From Leucobacter sp. 7(1) (lineage in GTDB: Bacteria; Actinomycetota; Actinomycetes; Actinomycetales; Microbacteriaceae), in assembly GCF_900163635.1 (NCBI RefSeq), contig NZ_FUID01000068.1, positions 1 to 46,873 on the forward strand: DNA of 46,873 bases, in the 5' to 3' direction. The notes beneath the pieces are model-generated. The model had not been told where the DNA came from. It did not search any database and saw nothing but the letters and a program-made list of their open reading frames with translations. Each line of letters starts with the position of its first letter. Position 1 is the stretch's first letter. A program made the translations under genes and the position numbers. Positions 1-8,855 of the stretch are shown here, piece by piece.

Positions 1-344
1 CCCCCAAGTCCCAAGGCTTCGGGGCCTGGGTCAGCCCCGGAACACACTCTGGAATCCACTCCGAAATCCACCCCGGAACACATCTTGGAATCCACCCCGG
101 AACCCACTCCGGCCACACTCCGGCCACACCCCGGGCGAGGCTGCGTGCGCACACGTTCACCAAACCCGTCCACCAGCGCGTCGGAGATTCACGACTCTGC
201 AGGAGATTTCGGCCCGGATCCGGCACCCGGGACGAGAATCTCCTGCGAAAAGCGGCGCGAACTCGCGCCGCGCGGGAGGCACCAGGCCGCTCGGATACCG
301 GGGAGGGGTGTGCTCCCGGGTTTCCCAGATACAGCGCACCTAGA
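1..344. other. Gene-free leader with degenerate repeats
   Basis: No convincing gene is seen in this stretch; the open frames here lack a ribosome site and family resemblance. Positions about 35-130 are built from imperfect repeats of blocks resembling CCCCGGAAC and TGGAATCCA. A weak stem near 10-30 (CCCAAGGC against GCCTGGG) could be the terminator of a gene to the left. The last bases contain the -10 box of the first gene. Confidence 0.6.
35..130. repeat. Imperfect direct repeats (GGAATCCACCCCGGAAC-like)
   Basis: The blocks CCCCGGAACACA-CT-TGGAATCCA and variants recur at least three times, then decay into two copies of CTCCGGCCACA. Unit length varies, so this is not a CRISPR-like array. It resembles the short tandem repeats at the other end of the window in style, not in sequence. 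Confidence 0.55.
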
Positions 345-346
345 AT
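341..346 (+). promoter_or_regulatory. -10 box TAGAAT, probable leaderless promoter
   Basis: TAGAAT at 341-346 is followed after 7 nt by the GTG at 354. The upstream ATG at 345 lies inside this box, so it is unlikely to be transcribed as a start. No good -35 is visible. Confidence 0.5.
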
Positions 347-353
347 GGACCCC

Positions 354-998
354 GTGAGCGACAAATTGCTGCATTTGGTACGCCACGGCGAGGTATATAA
401 CCCCGATCTGGTGCTGTACGGCCGGATCCCGGGTTTCCGCCTCTCCGAGCGCGGGCACCGCATGGCTGAGGCCGCAGCCCTCGAACTGGCCGGAAGCGAC
501 CGGAAGGTCGCACGTCTGTACGCGTCCCCGCTGGAGCGTGCCCAACAATCGGCACGGCCGATCGCAAGCGCACTGTCGCTCGAGATCGCTACCGAGGATC
601 GGATCATCGAGCCGACGAACTACTTCGAGGGCATGGTGAACTCTGGCCCCGATGCCGCGTTCAAGCAACCCAAGTACTGGCACAAGTTCTGGAACCCGTT
701 CCGCCCCAGCTGGGGCGAGCCCTACCGTTCCGTCGCTGCGCGCGTGCGCAGCGCGATGGACAGCGCCTGGGAAGAGACGCGCGGGGGCGACATCGTCATG
801 GTGTCGCACCAGTCGCCGATCTGGATGGCGCACCTCGACATTGCTGGCAAGCCGCTGTTCCACAACCCCGCGTCCCGCCGCTGCGAGCTCTCGAGCATCA
901 CGAGCTTTGAGAAGCGCGGCGAGCGCTGGTTCGAGGTCGACTACCGCACCCCCGCTTCCGGGCTGCTCGACGACGCCGTAGACGTGGGAGCTGTATGA
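354..998 (+). CDS. Histidine phosphatase family protein
   Basis: Phosphoglycerate-mutase-like (histidine phosphatase superfamily) protein of about 214 residues. The N-terminal LVRHGE carries the phospho-acceptor histidine and the later VSHQSP carries the second catalytic histidine. It is probably a phosphatase; the substrate cannot be told. The GTG at 354 is preferred over the ATG at 345 because the latter overlaps a TAGAAT -10 box, which implies a leaderless message. The stop overlaps the start of the next gene (ATGA). In many actinobacteria a 'gpm'-like gene heads the ccdA-resB-ccsB cluster, and this placement fits that pattern. A role in cytochrome c assembly is unproven. Confidence 0.88.
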   Translation: MSDKLLHLVRHGEVYNPDLVLYGRIPGFRLSERGHRMAEAAALELAGSDRKVARLYASPLERAQQSARPIASALSLEIATEDRIIEPTNYFEGMVNSGPDAAFKQPKYWHKFWNPFRPSWGEPYRSVAARVRSAMDSAWEETRGGDIVMVSHQSPIWMAHLDIAGKPLFHNPASRRCELSSITSFEKRGERWFEVDYRTPASGLLDDAVDVGAV

Positions 999-1657
999 CT
1001 CCCCGACGCATCGGCACCGCCGTCGCCCTCGGCCTCGCCGCGGCGCTGACGCTCTCGGCGTGCAGCGGTGGCGGCCAGGACCTCTCCAAGCAGTGGGAGG
1101 AATCAAACGAGAAGGGGTACATCTCCGGCGATGGCACCTCCGCGAGCTTCCCGGTGAGCGAGCGCACCGATCCTGTGCAGTTTTCCGGTGAGGTTGAAGA
1201 TGGCTCCACGCTGAGCTCGGACGACATCCTGGGCAAGGTCACCGTGGTGAACTTCTGGTACGCGGGGTGCGCTCCGTGTCGGGCGGAAGCGCCGGATCTT
1301 GAAGCGGCCTATGAGGAGTTCGCCGGTGACAACGTCGCCTTCCTCGGGATCAACACGCGGGATCAAGTAGCGCAGGCGCAGCAGTTCGCTCAGGAGTTCG
1401 GCATCGAGTACCCCTCGATCATGGATGTCGCTGGCGGCCGCTCCGTGCAGCGTGCATTTGCGGGCCAGGTCCCACTGAACGCCGTGCCCACCACGCTCGT
1501 GCTCGACACCGAGGGCCGCGTAGCGCACCGCGTGCTCGGCCAGCTCGCCGGTGCCTCGCAGCTCCCCACGCTGATCCGGGAGACGCTCGCCGAAACCGGC
1601 ATTGAGGTGCCCAGGGAGACGAGCACGCCGGACAGCGCGAGCGAGTCCGCGGAATGA
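995..1657 (+). CDS. TlpA/ResA-like lipoprotein thiol-disulfide reductase
   Basis: Extracytoplasmic thioredoxin-fold protein of 220 residues. A basic N-terminus, hydrophobic stretch and lipobox LSAC put the lipidated cysteine at residue 23. The redox motif is WYAGCAPC (Cys92 and Cys95), followed by a cis-proline-type stretch (VPTTLVLD). Proteins of this kind reduce apocytochrome c cysteines before haem attachment in System II, receiving electrons from CcdA. Start and stop overlap both neighbours by 4 nt (ATGA), so translation is probably coupled. The C-terminal tail after about residue 205 is polar and low-complexity. Confidence 0.93.
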   Translation: MTPRRIGTAVALGLAAALTLSACSGGGQDLSKQWEESNEKGYISGDGTSASFPVSERTDPVQFSGEVEDGSTLSSDDILGKVTVVNFWYAGCAPCRAEAPDLEAAYEEFAGDNVAFLGINTRDQVAQAQQFAQEFGIEYPSIMDVAGGRSVQRAFAGQVPLNAVPTTLVLDTEGRVAHRVLGQLAGASQLPTLIRETLAETGIEVPRETSTPDSASESAE

Positions 1658-2397
1658 ACGTCTTCGATGTGGTCGCTGACGGGCAACTCCTTGTTGCCTC
1701 GTTGATCGCAATCGCCGCGGGCCTGATTTCCTTCCTCTCTCCGTGCGTGCTTCCGCTTGTGCCGGGCTATCTCGCGTACGCGAGTGCGAGCGCGGGCGCT
1801 GCGCCCGGGCAGGCACCCGAGCGACGACGGATGGTGTGGGGGGCCACCCTGTTTGTGGCCGGGTTCAGCGTGGTGCTCGTCACCTTCCTGGCAGCGGCCG
1901 GGACCGTCGGAGTCTGGCTGCTCGAATGGGAAAACCTGATCACGCGCCTGATGGGTGTGTTTGTCATGGCGATGGGCTTTGTCTTCATCGGCCTGTTCTC
2001 GAAGATGCAGACAACCAAGAAGCTCGCGGTGAAACCAAAGCTCGGCTTGGCTGGAGCCCCGGTGCTCGGGGCCGTGTTCGCGGTGGGCTGGACCCCGTGC
2101 ATGGGGCCGACGCTGACGGTGATCATGGGTTTGAGCCTGCAACAGGGCTCGGTATCCCGCTCGATCATCCTTGCCATCGCTTACTGCGTGGGCCTCGGCC
2201 TACCGTTTGTGCTTGCGGCGTTCGGCTTCGGGTGGATGACGCAGACAATGGACTTCTTCAAGCGGCACATTCGTGCCGTGAACCTGATCGGCGGCGGACT
2301 GCTGATCCTCATCGGTCTCCTCATGGTGACCGGGCTCTGGAGCATGATGATGTACGCACTGCAGGCGGTGATTGGCGGATATGTCACGCCCCTCTGA
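1654..2397 (+). CDS. ccdA: Cytochrome c biogenesis protein CcdA
   Basis: Polytopic membrane protein of 247 residues, about six membrane segments, of the CcdA/DsbD-gamma family. It passes electrons from cytoplasmic thioredoxin to the outside thiol reductase encoded just upstream. The two family cysteines are present: SPCVLPLVPGYL (Cys31) and GWTPCMGP (Cys149). Starts by a 4-nt overlap with the tlpA-like gene and overlaps the N-terminal codons of resB. Length is normal for the family. Confidence 0.95.
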   Translation: MNVFDVVADGQLLVASLIAIAAGLISFLSPCVLPLVPGYLAYASASAGAAPGQAPERRRMVWGATLFVAGFSVVLVTFLAAAGTVGVWLLEWENLITRLMGVFVMAMGFVFIGLFSKMQTTKKLAVKPKLGLAGAPVLGAVFAVGWTPCMGPTLTVIMGLSLQQGSVSRSIILAIAYCVGLGLPFVLAAFGFGWMTQTMDFFKRHIRAVNLIGGGLLILIGLLMVTGLWSMMMYALQAVIGGYVTPL

Positions 2398-4054
2398 TTA
2401 CGACGACGGTACTGGCGGCGGCGGATCGCGCCCGTCTCCGGGTGACAGCGGCGACTTCGGGCTGAAAGGCTGGGGCCGCTGGTTCTGGCGACAGCTCACC
2501 AGCATGCGGGTCGCACTCATCCTGCTGCTCCTGCTTGCGGTTGCTGCGATCCCCGGCTCGCTCGTGCCGCAGCGCTCCGCTGATCCGAACGGTGTGCTGC
2601 AGTATCAGCAGGACCATCCCGAGCTCTTTAAGATCCTCGATGCCTTCCCGATCCAGGCGTTCGACGTGTACGGCTCCGTGTGGTTCTCCGCGATCTGCCT
2701 GTTGCTGTTTATCTCGCTCATCGGGTGCGTGCTGCCCCGTATCGTGCACCACTGGAAGGCCTGGCGGGGCACCCCGCCAAAGACGCCGGCGCTATTGAAG
2801 CGCATGGCAGGCTTCTCGGAGATCCGGGTCTCCAACCCAGAAGCGACGCCCGAGCAGCGCGAGGCCTTTGCCCTGCGCGCTGTGGAGGCCGCGCGTGACA
2901 TGCTGAAGAAGCAGCGCTACCGGGTCGAGATCCAGCGCGCCAAGCGCCGCGGTACCGAGGAGATCTCGGTATCCGCCGAGCGCGGCTACCTCCGCGAGAC
3001 AGGCAACCTGCTGTTCCACATTTCGCTGCTCGGTGTGCTCGTGAGCGTGGGCATCGGCGGCGTCTTCACCTTCAATGGGCAGAAGGTGCTCATTGAAGGC
3101 GAAACGATGGTGAACCAGCTCATCGACTACGACACGGTGAACTCCGGCAGCGCCTTCGACACGTCGAGCCTCGTCCCCTTCGGGATTCGCCTGAACTCGC
3201 TCGAGGTCAGCTATATGACCCCCGAGGACGGCAACGTTTCGGCACTGGGCAACGTCAAGGACTACACCGCGAACATGACGCTGATCGACCCGGAGGGTGA
3301 AGCCGAGGGGGAGCACATCATCCGCGTGAACCATCCGTTGCGTGTCTACGGCTCCCCGGTCTACCTCATCGCTAACGGCTACGCCCCGCGCATCACCATC
3401 AAGAACCATGATGGCGAGGTCGTCTACAGCGAGGCCATGCCGTTTATCCCGCAGGACAACCTGACGATGACCTCCCTCGGCGTGCTGAAGGTGCCCTTTG
3501 GCATGACCGATGCCGACGGTGAGCCGACCCAGGTGGGCATGCGCGGCTTCTTCTACCCCACGAAGGCCGAACTCGAAACGGGTGCCTACACCTCGAACTA
3601 CCCCGACCTTGAGAACCCGCTGCTGACGCTTGACGTGTTCACCGGGGACCTGGGCATCGATGATGGGGTGCCGCAGTCCGTGTATGCGCTCGACACCACG
3701 AAGATGGAGCAGATTACCGGTCGCGCCGTCGACAAGGAATCACTCGAGATCGCGCCAGGGGATACCGTGGACCTGCCGAACGGGATGGGCACGCTCACCC
3801 TTGACGAGGTGCCTCGCTACGCCGCGTTTGACGTGATGCGGAACCCCGCGCAGGAGTGGATCCTCGTCTTCGCGCTCGCCGCGCTGGGTGGCCTGATGTG
3901 GTCGCTGTTCGTGCCGCGCCGCCGCATGTGGGTCAAGGCGATTCCGACCGAGGACGGCGTCCTGCTGCAGTACGCAGGGCTTGCCCGCGGCGACGATCCG
4001 GCGCTCGAAAAAGCCGTCGACGAGTTGCGAGAGGCTCACCGCGAGCAGCTGTAG
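2381..4054 (+). CDS. resB: Cytochrome c biogenesis protein ResB
   Basis: ResB/Ccs1 protein of about 557 residues, one half of the System II haem exporter and cytochrome c synthetase; the partner is CcsB/CcsA. Three hydrophobic segments lie near the N-terminus and a fourth near the C-terminus, flanking a large extracytoplasmic domain. The start is taken at the ATG at 2381, giving a 17-nt overlap with ccdA; a TTG at 2372 is the alternative. Unusually, ccsB does not follow; the operon ends at a strong hairpin and ccsB is at 16273. Confidence 0.93.
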   Translation: MSRPSDYDDGTGGGGSRPSPGDSGDFGLKGWGRWFWRQLTSMRVALILLLLLAVAAIPGSLVPQRSADPNGVLQYQQDHPELFKILDAFPIQAFDVYGSVWFSAICLLLFISLIGCVLPRIVHHWKAWRGTPPKTPALLKRMAGFSEIRVSNPEATPEQREAFALRAVEAARDMLKKQRYRVEIQRAKRRGTEEISVSAERGYLRETGNLLFHISLLGVLVSVGIGGVFTFNGQKVLIEGETMVNQLIDYDTVNSGSAFDTSSLVPFGIRLNSLEVSYMTPEDGNVSALGNVKDYTANMTLIDPEGEAEGEHIIRVNHPLRVYGSPVYLIANGYAPRITIKNHDGEVVYSEAMPFIPQDNLTMTSLGVLKVPFGMTDADGEPTQVGMRGFFYPTKAELETGAYTSNYPDLENPLLTLDVFTGDLGIDDGVPQSVYALDTTKMEQITGRAVDKESLEIAPGDTVDLPNGMGTLTLDEVPRYAAFDVMRNPAQEWILVFALAALGGLMWSLFVPRRRMWVKAIPTEDGVLLQYAGLARGDDPALEKAVDELREAHREQL

Positions 4055-4065
4055 TCGTCCCTCAC

Positions 4066-4118
4066 ATACGCGATCCCCCGTCTCCCACACAGTGTGTGGG
4101 AGACGGGGGATCGCGTAT
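4066..4118. terminator. Bidirectional terminator, perfect 25-bp stem
   Basis: Bases 4066-4090 pair without mismatch with 4094-4118, with a loop of three bases. It lies between the convergent ends of resB and purU, so it can stop transcription from both sides. Confidence 0.85.
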
Positions 4119-4135
4119 TTCGCGCCTGGTCCCGG

Positions 4136-5020
4136 CTACCGGAAGATGATCGTGCGGTCGCCGTCGACAAGCACCCGGTTCTCCGCGAACCAGTTCACCG
4201 CGCGGCGCAGTACGCGCGCCTCTTCGTCCTGGCCGAGCTGCACGAGCTCACGCGGCGAGTAGGAGTGATCCACGCGGGCGACATCCTGCTCGATGATCGG
4301 CCCCTCGTCGAGGTCCGTCGTCACGAAATGCGCGGTCGCGCCGATGAGCTTCACACCGCGCTGATGCGCCTGCTTGTAGGGATTCGCGCCCTTGAAGCCG
4401 GGCAGGAACGAGTGATGGATGTTGATGGCGCGGCCCTCGAGCGCTGCGCACAGTTCCGGGGACAGGATCTGCATGTAGCGGGCCAGCACCACGAGTTCGA
4501 TGTTGTGCTCTTCCACGGCCTCGAGCACGCGGGCTTCGAACGCCGCACGGTCGGCCGGGTTGGCAATTGCGCGGTGCTCGAACGGGACGCTGTAGAACTC
4601 AGCAATATCGCGCACGGTCTCGTGGTTCGAGAGGATCAGCGGCACCTCGATGGGAAGCTGGCCGCCCCGCTGACGGTAGAGCAGGTCGTTCACGCAGTGC
4701 GTTGCGGTCGATGCGAGAACGAGCGTGCGCACGGGGCGACCCACTCGGTCCAGCCGCCAGGTCATGTTGTAGCGCTGAGTGACCGGGGACACCGCCGACT
4801 CGAAGCGCTCCTCGAAGGTTTCGGGCTGGGCCACGGCCTCGACCTGCAGTCGCATGAAGAAGCGACCGGTGTCCGCGGAGGCGAACTGCTGGCTCTCCGC
4901 GATATTGCCACCGGCGGCAACAACCGCGCCGCTGATCGCGTGCACGATACCCGGTCCGTCGATGCAAGAAAGGGTGAGCACCCACTGGGTGTCGGGCTGG
5001 TCAGCGGCGATCGTGTTCAT
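4136..5020 (-). CDS. purU: Formyltetrahydrofolate deformylase PurU
   Basis: Hydrolyses 10-formyl-tetrahydrofolate to formate and tetrahydrofolate, balancing the one-carbon pool. The 294-residue protein has an N-terminal ACT regulatory domain (about residues 12-90) and a C-terminal formyltransferase fold with NIHHSFLPGFKG and TAHFVT, matching the family's substrate and catalytic residues. The ATG at 5020 is chosen because TACAAT (5033 to 5028 on this strand) lies 7 nt upstream, consistent with a leaderless message; ATGs at 5029 and 5047 are alternatives. It is convergent with resB and divergent from the next gene. It opposes the glyA-folD direction of the pathway nearby. Confidence 0.95.
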   Translation of the reverse strand: MNTIAADQPDTQWVLTLSCIDGPGIVHAISGAVVAAGGNIAESQQFASADTGRFFMRLQVEAVAQPETFEERFESAVSPVTQRYNMTWRLDRVGRPVRTLVLASTATHCVNDLLYRQRGGQLPIEVPLILSNHETVRDIAEFYSVPFEHRAIANPADRAAFEARVLEAVEEHNIELVVLARYMQILSPELCAALEGRAINIHHSFLPGFKGANPYKQAHQRGVKLIGATAHFVTTDLDEGPIIEQDVARVDHSYSPRELVQLGQDEEARVLRRAVNWFAENRVLVDGDRTIIFR

Positions 5021-5027
5021 CCGACTC

Positions 5028-5033
5028 ATTGTA
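5028..5033 (-). promoter_or_regulatory. -10 box TACAAT of purU
   Basis: On the minus strand TACAAT is followed by 7 nt and then the ATG at 5020. No clear -35. The geometry suggests that transcription starts at or next to the start codon. Confidence 0.5.
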
Positions 5034-5085
5034 TTCCACACAGCCAATGCCCCGCCCGCGAGGCGTGGGGAGTAGCTTGGGGGAG

Positions 5086-5715
5086 ATGAACGCAGCCCCG
5101 CACACCCGAGGTCATGCCCCAGCGAGCACGCTGGAGCAAGTGATCTGGCAGCTGTGGGTATGGCTCGCGTGGCTCGTTCCGGTGTCCGCCCTTGTGTTGC
5201 GGTTTCTCACGCCGCAGGCGGGCTGGGAAACGCTGATACTGGCGGTGGCCGTGCCGGTGTGGGTGCCGATTGTTGCCGTGCTGATCATGGTTCCGCGCTG
5301 GATCTGGCGATCCCGTGCGGGACGCGAGGTGGAGCCGCCCGCGCTCGTCACCGCGGCTGGTGTAGCCCACTGGGGTGGGTTGCTCATGATCTCATTCGCG
5401 ATGCGCGGGACCGGAGACACGAGCTCCAATTCCTCGATCCTGCTCGACACGGTTCCGGCCCTCGGCGAAGGCGGGGAGACGCTGGTACTTATTGCGGCAA
5501 CCCTGCTTAGCGGGGCCGCGCTTCTCACCGCGATCGCGGCGGCGAAGTTCATGCGCGTGGACCGAGCGCGCGGCCCGCGCGGCTGGGTGTCGGTGACCGT
5601 TGCCCTGCTCCTGCCGTGGTTGCTTGTCGCGGGGGCGGTGCTTGTGCCGGATCAGGTACTCCCGGAAAGCAGTTGGGCGGCGGATCGGGCCACAGCCGGA
5701 CTTGCCAGACTCTAA
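5086..5715 (+). CDS. Hypothetical membrane protein
   Basis: Not recognised as a named family. The 209-residue product has about four hydrophobic segments (near residues 22-40, 48-68, 88-103 and 132-150) and a fifth near 168-188, so it is an integral membrane protein. The GGGGAG at 5067-5072 is a possible ribosome site for the ATG at 5086; a TTG at 5029 would overlap the purU start and is unlikely. It sits between purU and the ZTP riboswitch of glyA. No transport or enzyme motif is seen. Confidence 0.8.
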   Translation: MNAAPHTRGHAPASTLEQVIWQLWVWLAWLVPVSALVLRFLTPQAGWETLILAVAVPVWVPIVAVLIMVPRWIWRSRAGREVEPPALVTAAGVAHWGGLLMISFAMRGTGDTSSNSSILLDTVPALGEGGETLVLIAATLLSGAALLTAIAAAKFMRVDRARGPRGWVSVTVALLLPWLLVAGAVLVPDQVLPESSWAADRATAGLARL

Positions 5716-5766
5716 CGGGGCACCGAGGCAGCCCTGAACCGCAGGTGCAATTTCTGTTCACGCTGG

Positions 5767-5772
5767 TATGCT
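5767..5772 (+). promoter_or_regulatory. -10 box TATGCT upstream of the riboswitch
   Basis: TATGCT lies just before the conserved riboswitch core, so the message would begin around 5779. A weak -35-like GTGCAA at 5745-5750 has a 16-nt spacer. Confidence 0.45.
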
Positions 5773-5774
5773 GT

Positions 5775-5852
5775 GAGCGTCGTGACTGGCGTACAGATGG
5801 TTCACCATCGGGGAACGACAACTCTTCATGGATGGCCGCTCGCCTGGGTCGA
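5775..5852 (+). ncRNA. ZTP riboswitch (pfl motif)
   Basis: The leader carries the conserved pfl elements in order: GTCGTGACTGGCG at 5779-5791, a small hairpin ATGG..CCAT with CGGGGAA at 5797-5815, and the pseudoknot partner GCCGCTCGCCTGGG at 5835-5848. This class senses ZTP/ZMP, which build up when 10-formyl-tetrahydrofolate is short, and turns on folate one-carbon genes. It stands before glyA-folD, a classical target. No T-tract terminator follows; CCCTCC at 5864-5869 could mask the GAGGAG ribosome site at 5890-5895, so control of translation is possible (inference). Confidence 0.9.
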
Positions 5853-5901
5853 TATCCGCAGGTCCCTCCGCGCGTGCGGAACAATGTTTGAGGAGTGAGA
5901 G

Positions 5902-7185
5902 ATGTCCACCCAGTCAGCTTTCTTTAACGAGCCGCTCTCGGTAGTCGATCCCGAGATCGCCGAGGTCCTGCAGCAGGAGCTCGGTCGTCAGCGCAGCACC
6001 CTCGAGATGATCGCGAGCGAGAACTTCGTTCCCCGCGCCATCCTCGAATCGCAGGGTTCGGTGCTCACCAACAAGTACGCCGAGGGCTACCCCGGCCGCC
6101 GCTACTACGGTGGCTGCGAGTTCGTCGACGTCGCCGAGAACCTCGCGCGTGATCGTGCGAAGGCCCTGTTCGGTGCCGAGTACGCAAACGTGCAGCCCCA
6201 CTCGGGCGCACAGGCGAACGCCGCCGTGCTCTCCGCGATCGCCGAGCCCGGCGACACGATCCTCGGCCTGGAGCTTGCACACGGCGGGCACCTCACCCAC
6301 GGCATGAAGCTCAATTTCTCGGGCAAGCTCTACAACGTCCAGTCCTACGGTGTGGATCCGGAAACGTTCCTCGTCGACATGGACGTGGTCCGCGCGAAGG
6401 CACTCGAGCACAAGCCCAAGGTCATCATCGCCGGCTGGTCGGCGTACCCGCGCACGCTTGATTTCGCGGCGTTCCGCGCGATCGCCGACGAGGTCGGCGC
6501 CACCCTGTGGGTGGACATGGCGCACTTCGCGGGCCTCGTCGCCGCGGGCCTGTACCCGAACCCGGTGCCGCACGCGCACGTCGTGTCCTCGACTGTGCAC
6601 AAGACCATTGGTGGCCCGCGCTCCGGCTTCATTCTCACGAACGACCTTGAGCTGTACAAGAAGCTCAACTCGAACGTGTTCCCGGGGCAGCAGGGCGGCC
6701 CGCTGATGCACGTCATCGCGGCGAAGGCGACCGCGTTCAAGCTCGCCGCGACCGAGGAGTTCGCGGACCGCCAGGTGCGCACCCTCTCGGGCGCGAAGCT
6801 GCTCGCCGAGGCGCTCACCACCGAGGCCTCGAAGGCCGCCGGCGTCGACGTGCTCACGGGCGGCACGGACGTGCACCTCGTGCTCGCCGATCTGCGCCAC
6901 TCGAAGCTCGACGGCCAGCAGGCGGAGGACGTGCTGCATGAGGTTGGGATCACGGTCAACCGCAACTCGGTGCCGTTCGACCCGCGCCCGCCGATGGTCA
7001 CGAGCGGCCTCCGCATCGGTACTCCGGCGCTCGCGACTCGCGGCTTCGGTGACGCCGAGTTCGCTGAGGTTTCGGACATCATCGCGTTGGCCCTGCGCCA
7101 GGAGGGCGACATCGAGGAACTGCGTGCTCGCGTCACGAAGCTTGCCGACGCGTTCCCGCTGTACCCCGGCCTCGAGCAGTGGTAA
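5902..7185 (+). CDS. glyA: Serine hydroxymethyltransferase
   Basis: PLP enzyme that converts serine and tetrahydrofolate to glycine and 5,10-methylene-tetrahydrofolate. The 427 residues cover the full family length. Visible landmarks are the N-terminal [19 protein letters not shown], the WVDMAHFAG cofactor-aspartate stretch and [11 protein letters not shown], where Lys234 should form the internal aldimine. AGGAG at 5891-5895 is well placed for the ATG. It is co-transcribed with folD, whose start overlaps its stop, and is led by the ZTP riboswitch. Confidence 0.98.
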   Translation: MSTQSAFFNEPLSVVDPEIAEVLQQELGRQRSTLEMIASENFVPRAILESQGSVLTNKYAEGYPGRRYYGGCEFVDVAENLARDRAKALFGAEYANVQPHSGAQANAAVLSAIAEPGDTILGLELAHGGHLTHGMKLNFSGKLYNVQSYGVDPETFLVDMDVVRAKALEHKPKVIIAGWSAYPRTLDFAAFRAIADEVGATLWVDMAHFAGLVAAGLYPNPVPHAHVVSSTVHKTIGGPRSGFILTNDLELYKKLNSNVFPGQQGGPLMHVIAAKATAFKLAATEEFADRQVRTLSGAKLLAEALTTEASKAAGVDVLTGGTDVHLVLADLRHSKLDGQQAEDVLHEVGITVNRNSVPFDPRPPMVTSGLRIGTPALATRGFGDAEFAEVSDIIALALRQEGDIEELRARVTKLADAFPLYPGLEQW

Positions 7186-8081
7186 GTCCGGTGCCTGAAG
7201 CGACTGCGCAGCGGCTCGACGGCACCCGTGCCGCGGCCGAGATCAAGCAGGAGCTGACGGAGCGCGTCGCGGCCCTCGCGGCCCGCGGCGTGGTTCCCGG
7301 TCTCGCGACCGTGCTCGTCGGTGCAGACCCCGGATCGCAGTGGTACGTCGCGGGCAAGCACCGCGACTGCGCTGAGGTGGGGATCGCATCGATCAAGCGC
7401 GAACTGCCGGAGTCGGTCACGCAGGAAGAGCTTGAGGCGGTGCTTCGCGAGTTGAACGCGGACTCGAGTTGCACGGGCTACATCGTGCAGCTGCCGCTGC
7501 CGAAGCACATCGACACGGATCGCATCCTCGAGTGCATCGACCCGGCCAAGGACGCGGACGGTCTGCACCCGACCAACCTCGGCCGCCTCGTGCTCAACGC
7601 GAACACCGAGATCACCTCGCCGCTGCCGTGCACGCCGCGCGGGGTCATCGAGCTCGTGGAGCGCAACGGCCTCTCGTGGGCCGGGAAGCACGTTGTGGTT
7701 GTGGGGCGCGGGATCACTGTCGGTCGCCCGATCGGCCCGCTGCTGACGCGCCGCGAGTTCAACGCGACGGTCACGCTGACCCACACGGGTACCCAGGATC
7801 TCGGTGCCGAGCTGCGTCGCGCCGACGTGATCGTCGCCGCGGCTGGCGTCGAGGGGATCGTGCGCGCAGAGGATGTGAAGCCGGGCGCGATCGTGCTCGA
7901 CGTTGGCGTTTCCCGCAAGACGGACCCCGAGACGGGCAAGTCCCGGGTCGTTGGCGACGTTGATCCCGCGGTCGCGGCGGTGGCCGGCTGGGTCTCGCCG
8001 AACCCGGGTGGTGTGGGTCCCATGACCCGCGCGCTGTTGCTCAAGAACGTCGTGGAGATGGCGGAGCGGGCCAGCGCGTAA
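7179..8081 (+). CDS. folD: Bifunctional methylene-THF dehydrogenase/cyclohydrolase
   Basis: Turns 5,10-methylene-tetrahydrofolate into 10-formyl-tetrahydrofolate in two steps, using NADP. Family motifs are the YVAGKHRDC segment with the catalytic lysine, [16 protein letters not shown], the nucleotide-binding [14 protein letters not shown] and the C-terminal PGGVGPMT. The product is about 300 residues, normal length. GTG at 7179 overlaps the glyA stop; GTG at 7191 is an equally possible start. With glyA it makes the formyl donor that the ZTP riboswitch monitors. Confidence 0.97.
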   Translation: MVSPVPEATAQRLDGTRAAAEIKQELTERVAALAARGVVPGLATVLVGADPGSQWYVAGKHRDCAEVGIASIKRELPESVTQEELEAVLRELNADSSCTGYIVQLPLPKHIDTDRILECIDPAKDADGLHPTNLGRLVLNANTEITSPLPCTPRGVIELVERNGLSWAGKHVVVVGRGITVGRPIGPLLTRREFNATVTLTHTGTQDLGAELRRADVIVAAAGVEGIVRAEDVKPGAIVLDVGVSRKTDPETGKSRVVGDVDPAVAAVAGWVSPNPGGVGPMTRALLLKNVVEMAERASA

Positions 8082-8092
8082 CGCGGTCCAAA

Positions 8093-8144
8093 CAGAAGTG
8101 CCCCGTGCCTCGCAGGAATTCCTGCGAGGCACGGGGTACTTCTG
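8093..8144. terminator. Bidirectional terminator, 26-bp near-perfect palindrome
   Basis: Bases 8093-8118 pair with 8119-8144 with a single G-T pair and no spare loop bases; the centre is an EcoRI-type GAATTC. It lies between the convergent folD and lipoprotein genes and ends in a short T-containing stretch. The length and lack of a loop are unusual for a simple terminator. Confidence 0.75.
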
Positions 8145-8177
8145 CACTACCGGGGCGTTTCTGCACGCTGCGCCGGA

Positions 8178-8855
8178 TCAGTCCGCTTCGCGCCGCAGCA
8201 CCTCGCCGGTCTGCGCGTCGATCGTCAGCTCGGTCTCCGCCCAGGTTTCGGTGTCCACGAGGTTCGCCTCCCAGACAAGCACACCTCGATCTTCGTCGAG
8301 GGCGAGTTCCGTGAGGCGCGGGCTGGGCGAGGTTTCGCCTGAGATCCGCGCCGCCTCGGCGATCCCAATCGCCACCTGCGCCTGCTCCTCGGAGTCCAGC
8401 TGCACTTCACGGGAACTGAGCACCTCAAGGGTGTCCGCCGCGAGGTCCGCTTCAAAGCCGCGTGTGGGGTGTGTGTTCCCCTCACCCGGGTCGCGGCTCG
8501 TGACCTCCCAGATCCACTGTCCGCGCTCGTAGTCCAGGTCGATCGAGACGATCGTGCCCCGCACTCCCTGGGACTCCGAGGCGAAACCCTCAAGCCAGTC
8601 GGAAGGCCACCTCACCGAAGTGGGGATGCCGGCTGCCGGGAAGTCAGAGTCGCCGTGGGGGTGCATCTTCGGCCCCGGGGAATGAGTCCCCCCGTGGGTC
8701 CCTGCGGGACCTCGGCCGCCGGATCCCGACCCGGAGTCTGCCTTGGGCGGCACGTTCACGGTGACGCACCCGCTGAGTGTGAGCGCTCCGGCCGCGATGA
8801 GCGCGGCCCAGGCGAATCGCCGTGTGTGCGTGCGGTGTGCGGGTGATGCGATCAT
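8178..8855 (-). CDS. PepSY-domain lipoprotein
   Basis: Secreted lipoprotein of 225 residues: positively charged N-terminus, hydrophobic core and lipobox LSGC near residue 30. A Gly/Ser/His/Pro-rich linker follows (about residues 40-70), then two PepSY-like repeats; the second ends with the typical WEANLVDTETWAETELTIDAQTGEVL. PepSY domains are often protease-inhibiting or ligand-binding; no target can be assigned. A GGAGGGGG ribosome site precedes the ATG. It is divergent from the dedA-family gene. Confidence 0.85.
   Translation of the reverse strand: MIASPAHRTHTRRFAWAALIAAGALTLSGCVTVNVPPKADSGSGSGGRGPAGTHGGTHSPGPKMHPHGDSDFPAAGIPTSVRWPSDWLEGFASESQGVRGTIVSIDLDYERGQWIWEVTSRDPGEGNTHPTRGFEADLAADTLEVLSSREVQLDSEEQAQVAIGIAEAARISGETSPSPRLTELALDEDRGVLVWEANLVDTETWAETELTIDAQTGEVLRREAD

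Noticed and set aside
6345..8147. A 600-codon open frame on the minus strand across glyA and folD
   Set aside because: It is antisense to two well-recognised enzymes, Arg/Ser/Ala-rich, and shows no family resemblance; it reflects high third-position G+C.
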